Shown here piece after piece: positions 45,080-55,216 of a stretch of DNA of 64,000 bases. The stretch comes from Nostoc parmelioides FACHB-3921 (GTDB lineage Bacteria > Cyanobacteriota > Cyanobacteriia > Cyanobacteriales > Nostocaceae). The DNA lies in the NCBI RefSeq assembly GCF_014696625.1, contig NZ_JACJQL010000007.1:104545-168544 (forward strand). Direction: 5' to 3'. The position numbers were made by a program, and so were the translations under genes. Each line of letters opens with the position of its first letter. Position 1 is the stretch's first letter. Under the pieces are notes generated by a model, which was given only the letters and a program-made list of their open reading frames with translations, had not been told where the DNA came from and made no database searches.

Positions 45080-46495
45080 ATGACAGTTTCACCATGTCGT
45101 CGTAGCTTATTTATCGAACAAAAAGACCTCTATCAATTTTTGTTAGCTGTGCAACAAAATTGCCTCAACAATCATTGTAGGCAGATTGTGAGTATTTCTT
45201 TGGAAATTGACTGGGTTGATCCTTTGGCCGTATTTGCTAAATTAGCGCAAGCAAATGCAATAAATTTTTACTTTGAGAACAGAGGCAAAGGGGAAGCGAT
45301 CGCTGGCATTGATGCAGTCACCAAATTACAAATCGATGGACAAGAACGCTTCATTCAAGCCGAGTATTTTATTAAATCTAATTTAGAAAATATAATTAAT
45401 TTTGGTAATGCTAACCAACCATTTGCGGGGCCGCATTTTTTTTGTTACTTTAGCTTTTTTTCCGAAAGTAATAAAATAGAGTATCCATTTCCTTCTGCGA
45501 CTGTTTTTTTACCACGTTGGCAAATATCTGTAAAAAATCAATGTTGCACATTGGTGATGAATACAGTTATTAACTCTAGCGTTAATATTCAAATATTATT
45601 ACAAAATTTACGAGATAAAATAGAACTTATAAATTCGCTGGAACCTTACTCGTCTAATCTTGATTATTTTCCCACTAATCTAAGTAAAAAATTAATTACT
45701 AATGGAGAAAGATATAAAAAATCAGTGGCATCAGCGTTAGAAAGGATTCAGTCTAACGAATTAAGTAAAGTAGTTCTAGCAGATATTTTGGATGTGAGTT
45801 CAAATCAGCATTTTAATTTATTACATTCATTAAATAATCTGCGTAAAGCTCATCCTAATTGTTATATATTTTCTACCAGTAATGGCAAAGGACAGAACTT
45901 TATTGGTGCAAGTCCAGAAAGATTAATTACTATTCATAATCAACAATTAATTACTGATGCTTTAGCAGGTTCCGCGCCACGAGGAAAAACTTCTGCTGAA
46001 GATGCCGCTAATGCTAATCGTTTACTCAACAGCGAAAAAGAAAGGCATGAACATTTATTAGTAATGGATTTCATTACTCAACGTCTCACCCAGTTAGGTT
46101 TATTACCCCAAGTATTACCACCGCGTCTACGACAATTATCTAATATCCAACACCTGTGGACACCAATCAGCGCCATAGTTCCCGCTAATGTTCACCCATT
46201 GAAGATCATTGCCCAACTACACCCAACACCAGCCGTAGCCGGTGCAGCCAGGGATATAGCCTGTGAAGAAATTCGTCGCTACGAAACCTTTGAGAGGGGT
46301 TTATATGCTGCGCCTCTTGGTTGGATAGACTCTCAAGGTAACTGTGAATTTATTGTGGGGATTCGTTCCGCGTTAATAGATGGCGATCGCGCTAGACTTT
46401 ACGCAGGTGCTGGAATAGTCGCCGGTTCTGATCCTGACAAAGAATTTGCTGAAGTACAACTCAAATTACAGGCCTTACTAAAAGCGCTCGTTTAA
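45080..46495 (+). CDS. menF: Isochorismate synthase
   Basis: First step of the phylloquinone pathway, chorismate to isochorismate. 471 residues; the chorismate-binding domain is at the C-terminus, with SKVVLADI, FIGASPERLI, DALAGSAPRGKT, EKERHEHLLVMDFI, HPTPAVAGAARDIACEEI by parts, and RLYAGAGIVAGSDPDKEFAE. The ETFERGLYAAPLGWID segment with its Gly-Trp-Ile-Asp is as in MenF/EntC. Divergent from menA across about 280 bases, which should contain both promoters. Confidence 0.92.
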   Translation: MTVSPCRRSLFIEQKDLYQFLLAVQQNCLNNHCRQIVSISLEIDWVDPLAVFAKLAQANAINFYFENRGKGEAIAGIDAVTKLQIDGQERFIQAEYFIKSNLENIINFGNANQPFAGPHFFCYFSFFSESNKIEYPFPSATVFLPRWQISVKNQCCTLVMNTVINSSVNIQILLQNLRDKIELINSLEPYSSNLDYFPTNLSKKLITNGERYKKSVASALERIQSNELSKVVLADILDVSSNQHFNLLHSLNNLRKAHPNCYIFSTSNGKGQNFIGASPERLITIHNQQLITDALAGSAPRGKTSAEDAANANRLLNSEKERHEHLLVMDFITQRLTQLGLLPQVLPPRLRQLSNIQHLWTPISAIVPANVHPLKIIAQLHPTPAVAGAARDIACEEIRRYETFERGLYAAPLGWIDSQGNCEFIVGIRSALIDGDRARLYAGAGIVAGSDPDKEFAEVQLKLQALLKALV

Positions 46496-46505
46496 TAATT
46501 CCCCC

Positions 46506-46538
46506 AGATACCCGACTTCTCTAAGAAGTCGGGTATCT
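46506..46538. repeat. REP-like hairpin, left of the RAYT gene
   Basis: Perfect 15-bp arms AGATACCCGACTTCT / AGAAGTCGGGTATCT with a 3-base loop, ten bases from the 3' end of the transposase gene. It also follows menF and may act on its mRNA. Confidence 0.85.
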
Positions 46539-46548
46539 ATATTCCAAG

Positions 46549-47121
46549 CTAATCATCTAGCAACAGTCTTTTAAAGCCAGTGCTATCAGGTAGGTTATGA
46601 TCCGCTAAAAATCCCTGATAAGCTAACTCTTGCTCAATCTGCATCTTAATATATCCTGTTTTGGGTATTGTTCCTGCTCGTAATCCTGCATACTCCAAAT
46701 AACTGGAAAATTCCCATTCGCCAGGTTGATTTACTAGTCCCGCCTTCACTGGATTTAGATGAATATAACGCGAGAGATGGACAAGATAATCAGTTTGTAA
46801 AACTTCAATAATTTGAAACCTTCCCTGAAATAATACGCCAGAGCGATTAAAACGCTTATTAATTGCCTTTGTGTAGGAAAGGGAGAGAGATTTCATAGCG
46901 TCAGACAGGGTTTCATCTCTCAAATAAACTAAAAAATGATAATGATTGGGCATTAAACAGTAAGCAACAATATCTACTGCATTGCTAATGAGATGTTCCC
47001 TTATCAATTGGAGAAAATAAATATAGTTTTCACGCTCAAAGAAAATTGCTTGGCGATTGTTCCCCCGATTATAAACATGATAAAAATTGCCAATTTTCAG
47101 GGGAATATGTCTTTGTGGCAT
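46549..47121 (-). CDS. REP-associated tyrosine transposase (RAYT, Y1/HUH)
   Basis: 190 residues of the IS200/REP-type transposase family: the N-terminal FYHVYNRGNNRQAIFF, the HUH metal motif as HYHFLVYL (His-Tyr-His), a helix SLSYTKAINKRF and GVLFQGRFQ, then the catalytic-Tyr region YLVHLSRYIHLNPVKAGLV. Known RAYTs nick and move or maintain REP sequences. This copy is framed by two REP-like hairpins at 46506-46538 and 47176-47208, probably its substrates. It appears intact. Start ATG. Confidence 0.9.
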   Translation of the reverse strand: MPQRHIPLKIGNFYHVYNRGNNRQAIFFERENYIYFLQLIREHLISNAVDIVAYCLMPNHYHFLVYLRDETLSDAMKSLSLSYTKAINKRFNRSGVLFQGRFQIIEVLQTDYLVHLSRYIHLNPVKAGLVNQPGEWEFSSYLEYAGLRAGTIPKTGYIKMQIEQELAYQGFLADHNLPDSTGFKRLLLDD

Positions 47122-47175
47122 AAGCTTTGAATATGAGACTTGCCTTTAGTATTCCCTATTAATAGTCATGAATTC

Positions 47176-47208
47176 AGATCCCCGACTTCTTAGAGAAGTC
47201 GGGGATCT
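47176..47208. repeat. REP-like hairpin, right of the RAYT gene
   Basis: Perfect 15-bp arms AGATCCCCGACTTCT / AGAAGTCGGGGATCT with loop TAG. Same length and core as the left copy, with one compensated change in each arm. It lies 55 bases upstream of the RAYT start and 35 bases downstream of glgA. Confidence 0.85.
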
Positions 47209-47242
47209 ATCTCACTAGGGATATTTTAAGATTAAAAATCCC

Positions 47243-48721
47243 TTACCACTTATATTTAATCCATTCGTAAATATTTAAATATTCCGTGCCTGGATTATTC
47301 CATGAGTAGTCATAATTCATTCCCTGAATCGCCAATTGTTGGAATTTTTCAGGAGCCTGATACCACAAATCAATTGCCCGATTCATGGCTGATTCTAAAG
47401 CTTGGTTATCAGATTGATAAAATACATAACCATTACGTTTTTCTGGTGGTAAATTTTGGTCATAATCTCGATCAAACACCGTATTTACTAACCCACCAAC
47501 ACCACGTACAATAGGGACAGTACCATACTTCAAACCAATCATTTGCGTTAAACCACAGGGTTCATAATTGCTGGGAACAACAATCATATCGGCCCCGGCG
47601 TAAATCAAATGGGACAATTCTTCGTTAAAGCCCAATTCTAAATGGACATCAGGATTGCTATTTAAAAACTGTTTTTCATGACGGAAATGAGCATTGATTC
47701 CTGCTTCTGTTGCTGAACCCAATAATACAAATTGCGCTCCTTTATTCAAGGCATGATAGATGGCGTGATGGACAAGATGCACGCCTTTTTGATTATCTAA
47801 ACGCCCAATGTAAGCAATGATTGGTTTATCAGCAGCTTGCAGCAACAAGCGCTCGCGTAAAGCTTTTTTGTTATATAGTTTTTGTTCAAAATCGTCTTGG
47901 TTGTAGTTATAGGGGATGTAACGGTCAATTTCTGGATTCCAGAAATCGTAATCAATACCGTTGAGAATCCCACTAAACTTATCTTTGTGTAGATACAAAG
48001 TATGACCTAAGCCACAACCAACATCAGTATATTGTGCCTCTAAAGCGTGGTTTGGTGAAACTGTGGTAACAGCATTGGAGTAGACTATACCGCCTTTCAT
48101 GTAATTTAGGGCAAAGGGGTTATAGTCATCCCGTAATTTATCTTCTTGGAAGTAATAAGCTTCTCTATTTAGCCCTGTCGCCCAGAGAGTTTTGACACCA
48201 CCAATTCCCTGATGTTTAAAGTTGTGGATGGTGTAGCAAACCCGTTGAGTGTCCATGCCATGATACTTGTAAATCTCATAGAGCATGACAGGAATTAATC
48301 CTGTTTGCCAATCATGACAATGGATAATATCAGGGCGCTTATTGCTTTGGTGGAGAAATTCCAAAGCAGCTTTGCTAAAGAAGGCAAAGCGCATATCGTC
48401 ATCATCACAACCGTAATAGCAGCCCCGATTAAAGAAATTGTCCTCGGAATGGGGTTCAATGAAGAAACATACTCGCCCATGTACCCAACCGCAGTAAACA
48501 GTACAGTGAATGGCTGCACCAAACCAGGGAACCCACAAGTTTAAGTAAGCCTCATGCAGTCCCCAAACATGGTCGTAGCGCATACAATCATATTTAGGCA
48601 GAATTAGCTCGACGCAATTGCCCCGAATCTCTAATTCCCGACTCAATCCGTAAACAACATCCCCCAAACCCCCTGCCTTAATTACAGGGGCGCATTCCGA
48701 GGCAATCTGTACAATGTACAT
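47243..48721 (-). CDS. glgA: Glycogen (starch) synthase, GlgA2 type
   Basis: GT5 enzyme elongating alpha-1,4-glucan from ADP-glucose. The N-terminus MYIVQIASECAPVIKAGGLGDVVYG has the KAGG substrate loop (Lys15), and the C-terminal domain has AYIGRLDNQKGVHLV and VVPSNYEPCGLTQMIGLKYGTVPIVR with the conserved Glu. The N-terminus is of the second cyanobacterial GlgA class rather than the MRILFVAAE class. I choose the ATG at 48721 (492 residues), which has AGGA seven bases upstream; the GTG at 48739 is in front of that site. Confidence 0.93.
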   Translation of the reverse strand: MYIVQIASECAPVIKAGGLGDVVYGLSRELEIRGNCVELILPKYDCMRYDHVWGLHEAYLNLWVPWFGAAIHCTVYCGWVHGRVCFFIEPHSEDNFFNRGCYYGCDDDDMRFAFFSKAALEFLHQSNKRPDIIHCHDWQTGLIPVMLYEIYKYHGMDTQRVCYTIHNFKHQGIGGVKTLWATGLNREAYYFQEDKLRDDYNPFALNYMKGGIVYSNAVTTVSPNHALEAQYTDVGCGLGHTLYLHKDKFSGILNGIDYDFWNPEIDRYIPYNYNQDDFEQKLYNKKALRERLLLQAADKPIIAYIGRLDNQKGVHLVHHAIYHALNKGAQFVLLGSATEAGINAHFRHEKQFLNSNPDVHLELGFNEELSHLIYAGADMIVVPSNYEPCGLTQMIGLKYGTVPIVRGVGGLVNTVFDRDYDQNLPPEKRNGYVFYQSDNQALESAMNRAIDLWYQAPEKFQQLAIQGMNYDYSWNNPGTEYLNIYEWIKYKW

Positions 48722-48889
48722 CCGTAGTCCTCGCTTCACAAAAATTTATCTTTACTATACTAGTGAGTACATGAAATATGTACTCATTGACAAGTGACTA
48801 AGGGAATGTTAGCTAGGGATTTTTGCTTAAAATCTGGGTTTGGTGAATATATATTCAAGATTTCGTAACTTTGGGAGGGTGAGGCGATA

Positions 48890-48962
48890 AGGGTGTAAGG
48901 GTGTAAGGGTGTAAGGGCAGAATTTAGACTCCACTTCTTCCCCTATACCCCTATACCCCTAA
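48890..48962. repeat. Inverted heptamer repeats
   Basis: Three GGGTGTAA units (48890-48917) and three CCCCTATA units (48939-48960) face each other between divergent-looking spacers, able to form a weak hairpin. The last unit overlaps the end of the radical SAM gene. Confidence 0.75.
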
Positions 48963-50731
48963 ACTCTGGCAAAATCCTCTAAAGGAGCGATCGCATATCT
49001 TCCCTGTTCATCCTGACTAACTAAACCTAAAGTTAATAAATCTCTGTCAATAAATAACTTTGTAGCTTTACCGCCTGCGTCAATTTTGGCGTTAATCAAT
49101 TGTATGGCGTAGCAAATTGTGTCATAAACCCGTTGGGGATTTATTGCCGTGCTTATAGGCTGATATCTACCTACTGACTCACACAGTCGGTAAACTCCAT
49201 GTGTGGGCGACTGGGGATAGCCATAGTGTTGGACAGCGCGTTGTAAGAAATAGCCGGCGGTAATTGGCTTATTCCCAGAAGGACGTACACAAGAGTAGCT
49301 GCAATCACCAGGTGTATCAGCCGCAAAACTTCCCGGCATAAATCGCAGTATGTTAAAGTTCAAAAAATCAGGATGGCATTCTTCTAAGCCAAAGTGAATT
49401 GTCCTCAGATCATCTTCTAAAGTTGTTGGTTCATAACCGATGATTTCGGTTTTATCTTCATTCAGCTTGGCTTTTGGTAGTCCTAAAATCAAAAAGTAAC
49501 TGCTGGGTAATTCAGCTTTATTCATATCCTGAAATGCTTGTTTTATATTAGATGGGTAATCAAAGGCTTGCTTGATTTGGCTTTGCATCGAGCCATTAAA
49601 TTTATGATTAGCTAAGGATACTTCTGGTAAGCTATGCTCAACACCAAAGAACATATAGGCACAGTTATGCTCTACCAAATAGCGCATCTGTTCGTAGTCA
49701 ATTTTGTCAATTCTCGTATTTGAACCCCAGACAAAACCTTCCTGTTTAAGAATTTCCGCTTCTTTTTTAGCGACTGTTACATGGGCAGTAAAGGTATCAA
49801 CATCGAGATAAACTGCTTCATAACCACGCTGTTTTAATTGCCGCAACTGCTGACGGAAAGAAGCTTCACTTAATCTGACTATATGATTATTTTCTTGGCT
49901 TTTATTACAGAAGCCACAGCCCCAGGGACAACCTCTTTGAGTAAAAATCTGGGCTGTTTTTAGTTGCCTTCCGTCTTTAGTTTTAAAAATATCCATATTA
50001 TGAATTTGGGGAATATGTATTAATCCCAAATTCTGGTCTATGTCATCAAAATTATCAACTCTAGGTGCAATAGAATGGTGAAATTTATTAGGCTGATTAT
50101 GCTCAGGAGCAACGCGGTAAAATTCCTTATCTTTGTTCATGAAACACAATCCAGGTAAATGTTTCATGTTTCTGTAGAAGTTCCCTTTGGCAACTGCATG
50201 AGCAATTTCCACAATTGATTCTTCACCCTCACCATCACAAAATCCGGTGATCCAAGGGGTAATTTGGGCAATATCTTTGACGCTTTTAGTCGCATAACCA
50301 CCAACTAAAATTGGAACATTTTCCCGCCCGTATTTCTTTAGTTCTGTAAATACTTTTTTGCTATGTTCATCAATTTCTTGCCATTGAGTAGTTAAGCAAC
50401 CAGCAAAAATGATTAAATCAGCGTTTCTTACTTCATGTAAAACATGATCAACAGTCAAGTCAGGACGCTCTAAATCTAGCTGAATAACTCTGTTGAACCC
50501 AGCATTTACTAAACTAGATGCCAGTACAGGCAGAGCCTTGTTAGCTCCATTAAAAGTTCTATATTTAATATATTCGCCAATCAAAACAATTTTTGATAAC
50601 TTCCAACGGTTATCAATTGGTTGCCATATTGATGATGGTAGTGATAAAACCTTTGTTGTATCTACCATATCTTGTACAAAACCAAGGAATTTTATAAATT
50701 TATTTGGCGGATTGATGAGATTTAAAAACAC
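48959..50731 (-). CDS. B12-binding-type radical SAM protein
   Basis: 590 residues. An N-terminal cobalamin-binding-like domain (about 40-190, IVLIGEYIKYRTFNGANKALPVLAS, VPILVGGYATKS by parts) without the DxHxxG ligand, then the radical SAM core with the cluster motif CPWGCGFC (Cys268, Cys272, Cys275) and AVYLDVDTFTAH. It should bind a [4Fe-4S] cluster and S-adenosylmethionine; the reaction is unknown. GTG at 50731 is preceded by AGGTGG at six bases, which supports that start over the ATG 21 codons in. Its stop is next to heptamer repeats. Confidence 0.8.
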   Translation of the reverse strand: MFLNLINPPNKFIKFLGFVQDMVDTTKVLSLPSSIWQPIDNRWKLSKIVLIGEYIKYRTFNGANKALPVLASSLVNAGFNRVIQLDLERPDLTVDHVLHEVRNADLIIFAGCLTTQWQEIDEHSKKVFTELKKYGRENVPILVGGYATKSVKDIAQITPWITGFCDGEGEESIVEIAHAVAKGNFYRNMKHLPGLCFMNKDKEFYRVAPEHNQPNKFHHSIAPRVDNFDDIDQNLGLIHIPQIHNMDIFKTKDGRQLKTAQIFTQRGCPWGCGFCNKSQENNHIVRLSEASFRQQLRQLKQRGYEAVYLDVDTFTAHVTVAKKEAEILKQEGFVWGSNTRIDKIDYEQMRYLVEHNCAYMFFGVEHSLPEVSLANHKFNGSMQSQIKQAFDYPSNIKQAFQDMNKAELPSSYFLILGLPKAKLNEDKTEIIGYEPTTLEDDLRTIHFGLEECHPDFLNFNILRFMPGSFAADTPGDCSYSCVRPSGNKPITAGYFLQRAVQHYGYPQSPTHGVYRLCESVGRYQPISTAINPQRVYDTICYAIQLINAKIDAGGKATKLFIDRDLLTLGLVSQDEQGRYAIAPLEDFARV

Positions 50732-50935
50732 TTTTCACCACCTATCTTTATAGATTTTGATTGGTGGTAATGCACACCTGTTTAAGAGTATAATCTTTTC
50801 TAATTTCAGAGATATGACTCAGGAAATTATGTTGATCAAAGAATAACAAACCAAAAATATACACCGACATACATATATCTATGGAAGTATTTATAAGACA
50901 TTTTTTCCTCATCAAGGTAGCATTTGCAAAGTTTC

Positions 50936-50968
50936 AGATCCCAACTTCTGGAAGAAGTCAGGGATCTG
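50936..50968. repeat. REP-like hairpin, third copy (imperfect)
   Basis: AGATCCCAACTTCT / AGAAGTCAGGGATCT. It clearly resembles the two REP hairpins around the RAYT gene but has a mismatch and a bulge. It lies just beyond the stop codon of the WD40 gene, where it may also act as a 3'-end structure. Confidence 0.7.
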
Positions 50969-50980
50969 CTTTGAAGAAAC

Positions 50981-53900
50981 TTAACTGTCCTCAACCGCGC
51001 CTAACATTTTCAAAGAAGCTTTTTCCGCGTCTGTAATACCTGTGATATCGGTAATGTCCATATTTTCATACAAGCGAGGAGATTTGAGGGTTTTCAGGCG
51101 GCTACAATTTTGCATATCCCACAGTTGAATTTTTTCATCTTCGCTACCACTCGCAAGCAACCTGCCATCAGGGCTGAAAGCTACAGAACGAATTGCGGCT
51201 GTATGTCCATGTTTGAGAGTGTCAATACATGAACCTTTGCTGATGTCCCACAATTTCACGGTTGTATCTTCGCTACCACTAGCTAAAATTTGCCCATTGG
51301 GACTAAATGCAACTGAGTAAACCTGTTTATCATGTCCTTTAAGGGTGTGGACACATTCACCTGTTTTCAAATTCCATAACTTGACTGTTTGGTCTTCGCT
51401 AGCGCTGGCGAGTAATGTTCCATCGAGACTAAATGCTACTGACCAAATCATGCCCAGAGGATCTGTCAAGGTTTGAAGATATTTACCGCTAGCAACATCC
51501 CAAATTTTAATTTCACTGTCAGCGCTACCACTAGCTAAGGTGCGACCATCAGGGCTAAAAGCTACTGTCCATACCCAATGGCTGTGTCCCTTTAATTCTT
51601 GGACACAATCACCTGTATCTTTATCCCACAGGCGGATGGTGCGGTCTTCACTGCTGCTGGCCAGGGTGTGCTTGTCGGGACTAAAGACTACCGTCCATAC
51701 CCAGTTAGTATGTCCTGTAAGTGTACGAATACATCTACTGTGGTGAGTGTCGCTGATATCCCACAGCTTAATGGTGTTATCGGCGCTACCACTGGCGAGT
51801 ATTTGACCATCGGGATGAAAGGCGACGGAACGAATGCGTCCTTGATGTCCTCGTAAGGGGTGACATTCTCCCGTGTTTAAGTTCCAGAGTCCGATAGTGT
51901 AGTCATCACGACCACTGGCGAGAATTTGACTATCGGGACTAAAGGCGACTGAATAAACATCACGGGTGTAACCGCGCAGGATATTAAGGGAATTACCTGT
52001 GATGACATCCCAAAGTCTGGCTGTTTGGTCATCGCTACAGCTAATTAGTGTACGTCCATCAGGACTGAAGGCGATCGCCCAAACTTGGCTAGAATGTCCC
52101 CATAGGGTATTGGTACATTCACCGCGTTGAATATCCCAAAGTTTGATGCTGCGGTCTTCGCCACAGCTAGCTAGGGTTTGTCCATCAGGGCTAAAGCGTA
52201 CAGAATAAACTTTTTTACTATGTTCTTCAAATATTTGCCCGCACTGTCCTGTTTTCACATCCCACAGTCTGACGGTGCTGTCTTCGCTGCTGCTGGCTAG
52301 GGTTTGACCATCGGGACTAAAACTAACAGAGTGAACCTCTTTAGTGTGACCTTTAAGAGTCTTCAGACACTTACCTGTGGCAACATCCCACAGTTTGATA
52401 TGCTGATCAGCGCTGCTACTGGCGAGTAACAACGGCTTATTATCGGTGACTGGACTAAAAGTGACAGACCACACCCAATCATCATGACCTGTGAGAGTTT
52501 GCTGACAATTCCCTGTGGCTATATCCCAAAGTTTAATGGTTTGATCTTGACCGGCACTGGCTAAGATGCGACCATCAGGACTGAAAGCGACTGAGTAGAC
52601 TTTGTTAGCATTTTTTGAGAGTGTTTTTAGACATTCGCCTGTGTGAACATCCCAAAGCTTAATTGTCGAGTCAGCACTACCACTAGCTAACATTCGACTA
52701 TCGGGACTAAAGGCAAATGCCCAAACCCAAGCGGTATGACCTTTATAAATACGCAGTTGTTTATTATCTGTGGTTTGCCACAGGCGAATTTCTCCATTCA
52801 TCAAACCTGTAGCAAAGTATTTGCCATCAGGACTAAATCTCACTGACACCACACTAGACATGGTTTCAGTGAAGACAGAACCAGTTAAGTCAGAGTTGGC
52901 AAAGATGGTTTCTCTTAACTTCACCTCTTTAAAATAAGCTTGCCAGATGGTTAAACCAGAAAAATCTCGCCCACTCAAATCGATTGGGGATTCATCGGGA
53001 AACTTATCTAGTTGTAGTTGACGCAAGAGATTAATCAAGTTACCGGCAGCATAGCCTTTTTTTGGTAGGGGTTCTTTTTGTAAAGTTCCTAGCATTCTGC
53101 GTAAATGCAGTTCTAGTTCTGTACCGAAAATATTGAGTAACTTCTGCTTGACTGGTTCTAAGATTAACCGTTCTTGAATCTGGCGGATATAATCAAGCGA
53201 TCGCGCCTTCATCAAGGGATAGGTGTTAATAAAATCGAGTTTTTTTTTCTGACTAAATTCCTCCACGGAGTTTTCGATAAATTTGGCGGTGATATATTCC
53301 ATGACCACAGATTCCAGTCCAAATTTACTGGATTCTGCCTCTTTTTCTCCCTGGGTAGACGAGGCTTTTTCGATGAGCGTAGGCGAAGCCTTCTCGATTA
53401 GAGATCGCCGCAATAAAGACTCCAGTGCTTCCATAACTTTGATTGGCGATTCTGTGGTTAGCCAATCATCTTTAAGCTCTCTAAAGGAAACATACTCACG
53501 ATTAGCCCCCAGGGAGTACATCACTTTTTTCTCTAAATCTGACAGTCGTCGAAATTGCTGTTTTAAAAGTGTGCGAATATCTCCATATACAGCACTTTCC
53601 TGGTGAATTTGGGCGAGGAATTCACTGATATTATTACTAAATAACTCATAAACTGTAGTCGCCACTATCTTGAGAGCTAAAGGATTGCCAGAGTAACGTC
53701 TGACCAATTCATCTAACTGCTCATCAGTGCAGTAACATCCCTTATCACGCAAAATTTCCCTAGCTTCCGCTAAGTTGAGACTTGATAGCTGTAACACCTT
53801 TACAGGCAGATTTTTTCCTTCTAAAGCTGCTACTTCTTTGGGTTTTTCTCGGCTAGTTAATAACAAGCAACTTTCGTGAGAAGCTTCGGCTACTTTTTTA

Positions 53901-54646
53901 AATAAATAGCCGTAGTTTTCATATCCTGGTTGATATTCACCAGCCCATTCTTGATTTTTGCCCTCGCCACTACGAAGGACTGATTCAACATTATCTAAAA
54001 TTACCAAACATCTTTTTTTTCTTAAAACATCTATCAGTCTGACTATTTTATTGTTATCAGTGTCTGTTAAATCATTTTCATTTTCATTAGCTAAAAAGCG
54101 CAGCAGTTGTGTGAGAATATCTCCCAGTGATGGAGCATTGCGGAGCGATCGCCAAATCAAATAATCAAACTCCTGTTGGACTTTTTTAGCGACCATTGCC
54201 GCTAATACGGTCTTACCAATGCCCCCCATCCCCAATACTGCTACTAAGCGACAACGATTAGAACCATTACCTTCTATCCATTGTTCTAATTCTAGAAGTG
54301 GTTCCTTTCGTCCCCGAAACCCAGCCACATCAACAGCTTCTCCCCAGTCTTCCGAAGAGGATACAGGATGTTGATAACTGAGTTGGTACTGCTCATATAG
54401 CTTTTGCCTCAGTCCATTAATTTTTTTGTTACCCTTACCTTCTATACCTAGTTTGCGGTAACTCTCTCCTAGTCTCTTCCTGACCGCAGGTTGAGAAATA
54501 TCTAGCTTGGCAGCAATCTCAGCACCAGAGTGATCGTGTAATGCCAAAACTAAGGCATCAAGCTCTGTTTTTGTAACACCATATTTGGTTGCTACTCCTG
54601 TGATGAAATCTTCTGGAAGCTGAAACACGTCAGCAGCAATCATCAT
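50981..54646 (-). CDS. STAND NTPase: HTH / NB-ARC / 14 WD40 repeats
   Basis: About 1221 residues. N-terminal helix-turn-helix-like part (HDHSGAEIAAKLDISQPAVRKRLG by region), an NB-ARC ATPase with VAVLGMGGIGKTVLAAMV (Walker A), CLVILDNVES (Walker B), LLLTSREKPKEV and GNPLALKIVA, a winged-helix and linker part, two pentapeptide-like repeats (DLSGRDFSGLTIWQAYF), and 14 WD40 repeats forming two seven-bladed propellers. Such STAND proteins act as ligand-triggered switches in signalling or defence. The trigger and target are unknown. A LIEKAS-type duplication (LIEKASPTLIEKASST) lies on repeat DNA at about 53355-53400. I use ATG 54646; a GTG at 54664 is possible. Confidence 0.85.
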   Translation of the reverse strand: MMIAADVFQLPEDFITGVATKYGVTKTELDALVLALHDHSGAEIAAKLDISQPAVRKRLGESYRKLGIEGKGNKKINGLRQKLYEQYQLSYQHPVSSSEDWGEAVDVAGFRGRKEPLLELEQWIEGNGSNRCRLVAVLGMGGIGKTVLAAMVAKKVQQEFDYLIWRSLRNAPSLGDILTQLLRFLANENENDLTDTDNNKIVRLIDVLRKKRCLVILDNVESVLRSGEGKNQEWAGEYQPGYENYGYLFKKVAEASHESCLLLTSREKPKEVAALEGKNLPVKVLQLSSLNLAEAREILRDKGCYCTDEQLDELVRRYSGNPLALKIVATTVYELFSNNISEFLAQIHQESAVYGDIRTLLKQQFRRLSDLEKKVMYSLGANREYVSFRELKDDWLTTESPIKVMEALESLLRRSLIEKASPTLIEKASSTQGEKEAESSKFGLESVVMEYITAKFIENSVEEFSQKKKLDFINTYPLMKARSLDYIRQIQERLILEPVKQKLLNIFGTELELHLRRMLGTLQKEPLPKKGYAAGNLINLLRQLQLDKFPDESPIDLSGRDFSGLTIWQAYFKEVKLRETIFANSDLTGSVFTETMSSVVSVRFSPDGKYFATGLMNGEIRLWQTTDNKQLRIYKGHTAWVWAFAFSPDSRMLASGSADSTIKLWDVHTGECLKTLSKNANKVYSVAFSPDGRILASAGQDQTIKLWDIATGNCQQTLTGHDDWVWSVTFSPVTDNKPLLLASSSADQHIKLWDVATGKCLKTLKGHTKEVHSVSFSPDGQTLASSSEDSTVRLWDVKTGQCGQIFEEHSKKVYSVRFSPDGQTLASCGEDRSIKLWDIQRGECTNTLWGHSSQVWAIAFSPDGRTLISCSDDQTARLWDVITGNSLNILRGYTRDVYSVAFSPDSQILASGRDDYTIGLWNLNTGECHPLRGHQGRIRSVAFHPDGQILASGSADNTIKLWDISDTHHSRCIRTLTGHTNWVWTVVFSPDKHTLASSSEDRTIRLWDKDTGDCVQELKGHSHWVWTVAFSPDGRTLASGSADSEIKIWDVASGKYLQTLTDPLGMIWSVAFSLDGTLLASASEDQTVKLWNLKTGECVHTLKGHDKQVYSVAFSPNGQILASGSEDTTVKLWDISKGSCIDTLKHGHTAAIRSVAFSPDGRLLASGSEDEKIQLWDMQNCSRLKTLKSPRLYENMDITDITGITDAEKASLKMLGAVEDS

Positions 54647-55216
54647 TTCATCTTGGTTCCACACAATATATTCACTTAGTTATCAGTATGTGAGATAACT
54701 TCTTATAACACAGTCACTAGATTCGGGAAAGGGTATTTATACACACTTCACAATAACTACACAATAAATGTTTGCTACCAGGGGAACACCAAAAAATAAC
54801 TTATTCCCAGTTGACGGTTCGTAGGGTGCGTCAGTATGAATAATTTCTTGGTATGGCTAGGTTTTCTCGGACTGACGCACCCTACATTTTGGATATTTTT
54901 TATCTGGAAGTCCCTGGTAGTAGCAAAGCATTTAATTCAAATCAAATAAGTAAAAATACTTATCAATATTTTCTGTTTTATCCCTGGGGATGAATTTTTG
55001 TGATTGGGGCTACTTTCCCTAGCGATATACCCTAGTGATATAAATATATATAAAAAACATATCTATTTTCATAACTAAACCTCTTGGGTCAAAAAAATGC
55101 CACTAAAGTACTTGCAAATTTTAATCAGATGTGATTATCTTATACCTAAGCTATATATATGTGAGATAAACAGATTAGTGTAAATCTCAACAATCAACAT
55201 CACGGAGCATCTAAAT
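54647..55216. other. Intergenic region with a foldback element
   Basis: About 570 bases between divergent genes. A perfect 15-bp inverted repeat, GTAGGGTGCGTCAGT (54821-54835) and ACTGACGCACCCTAC (54871-54885), brackets a 35-base centre and is a known type of dispersed repeat in Nostoc. The rest is AT-rich, with probable promoters. Confidence 0.65.
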
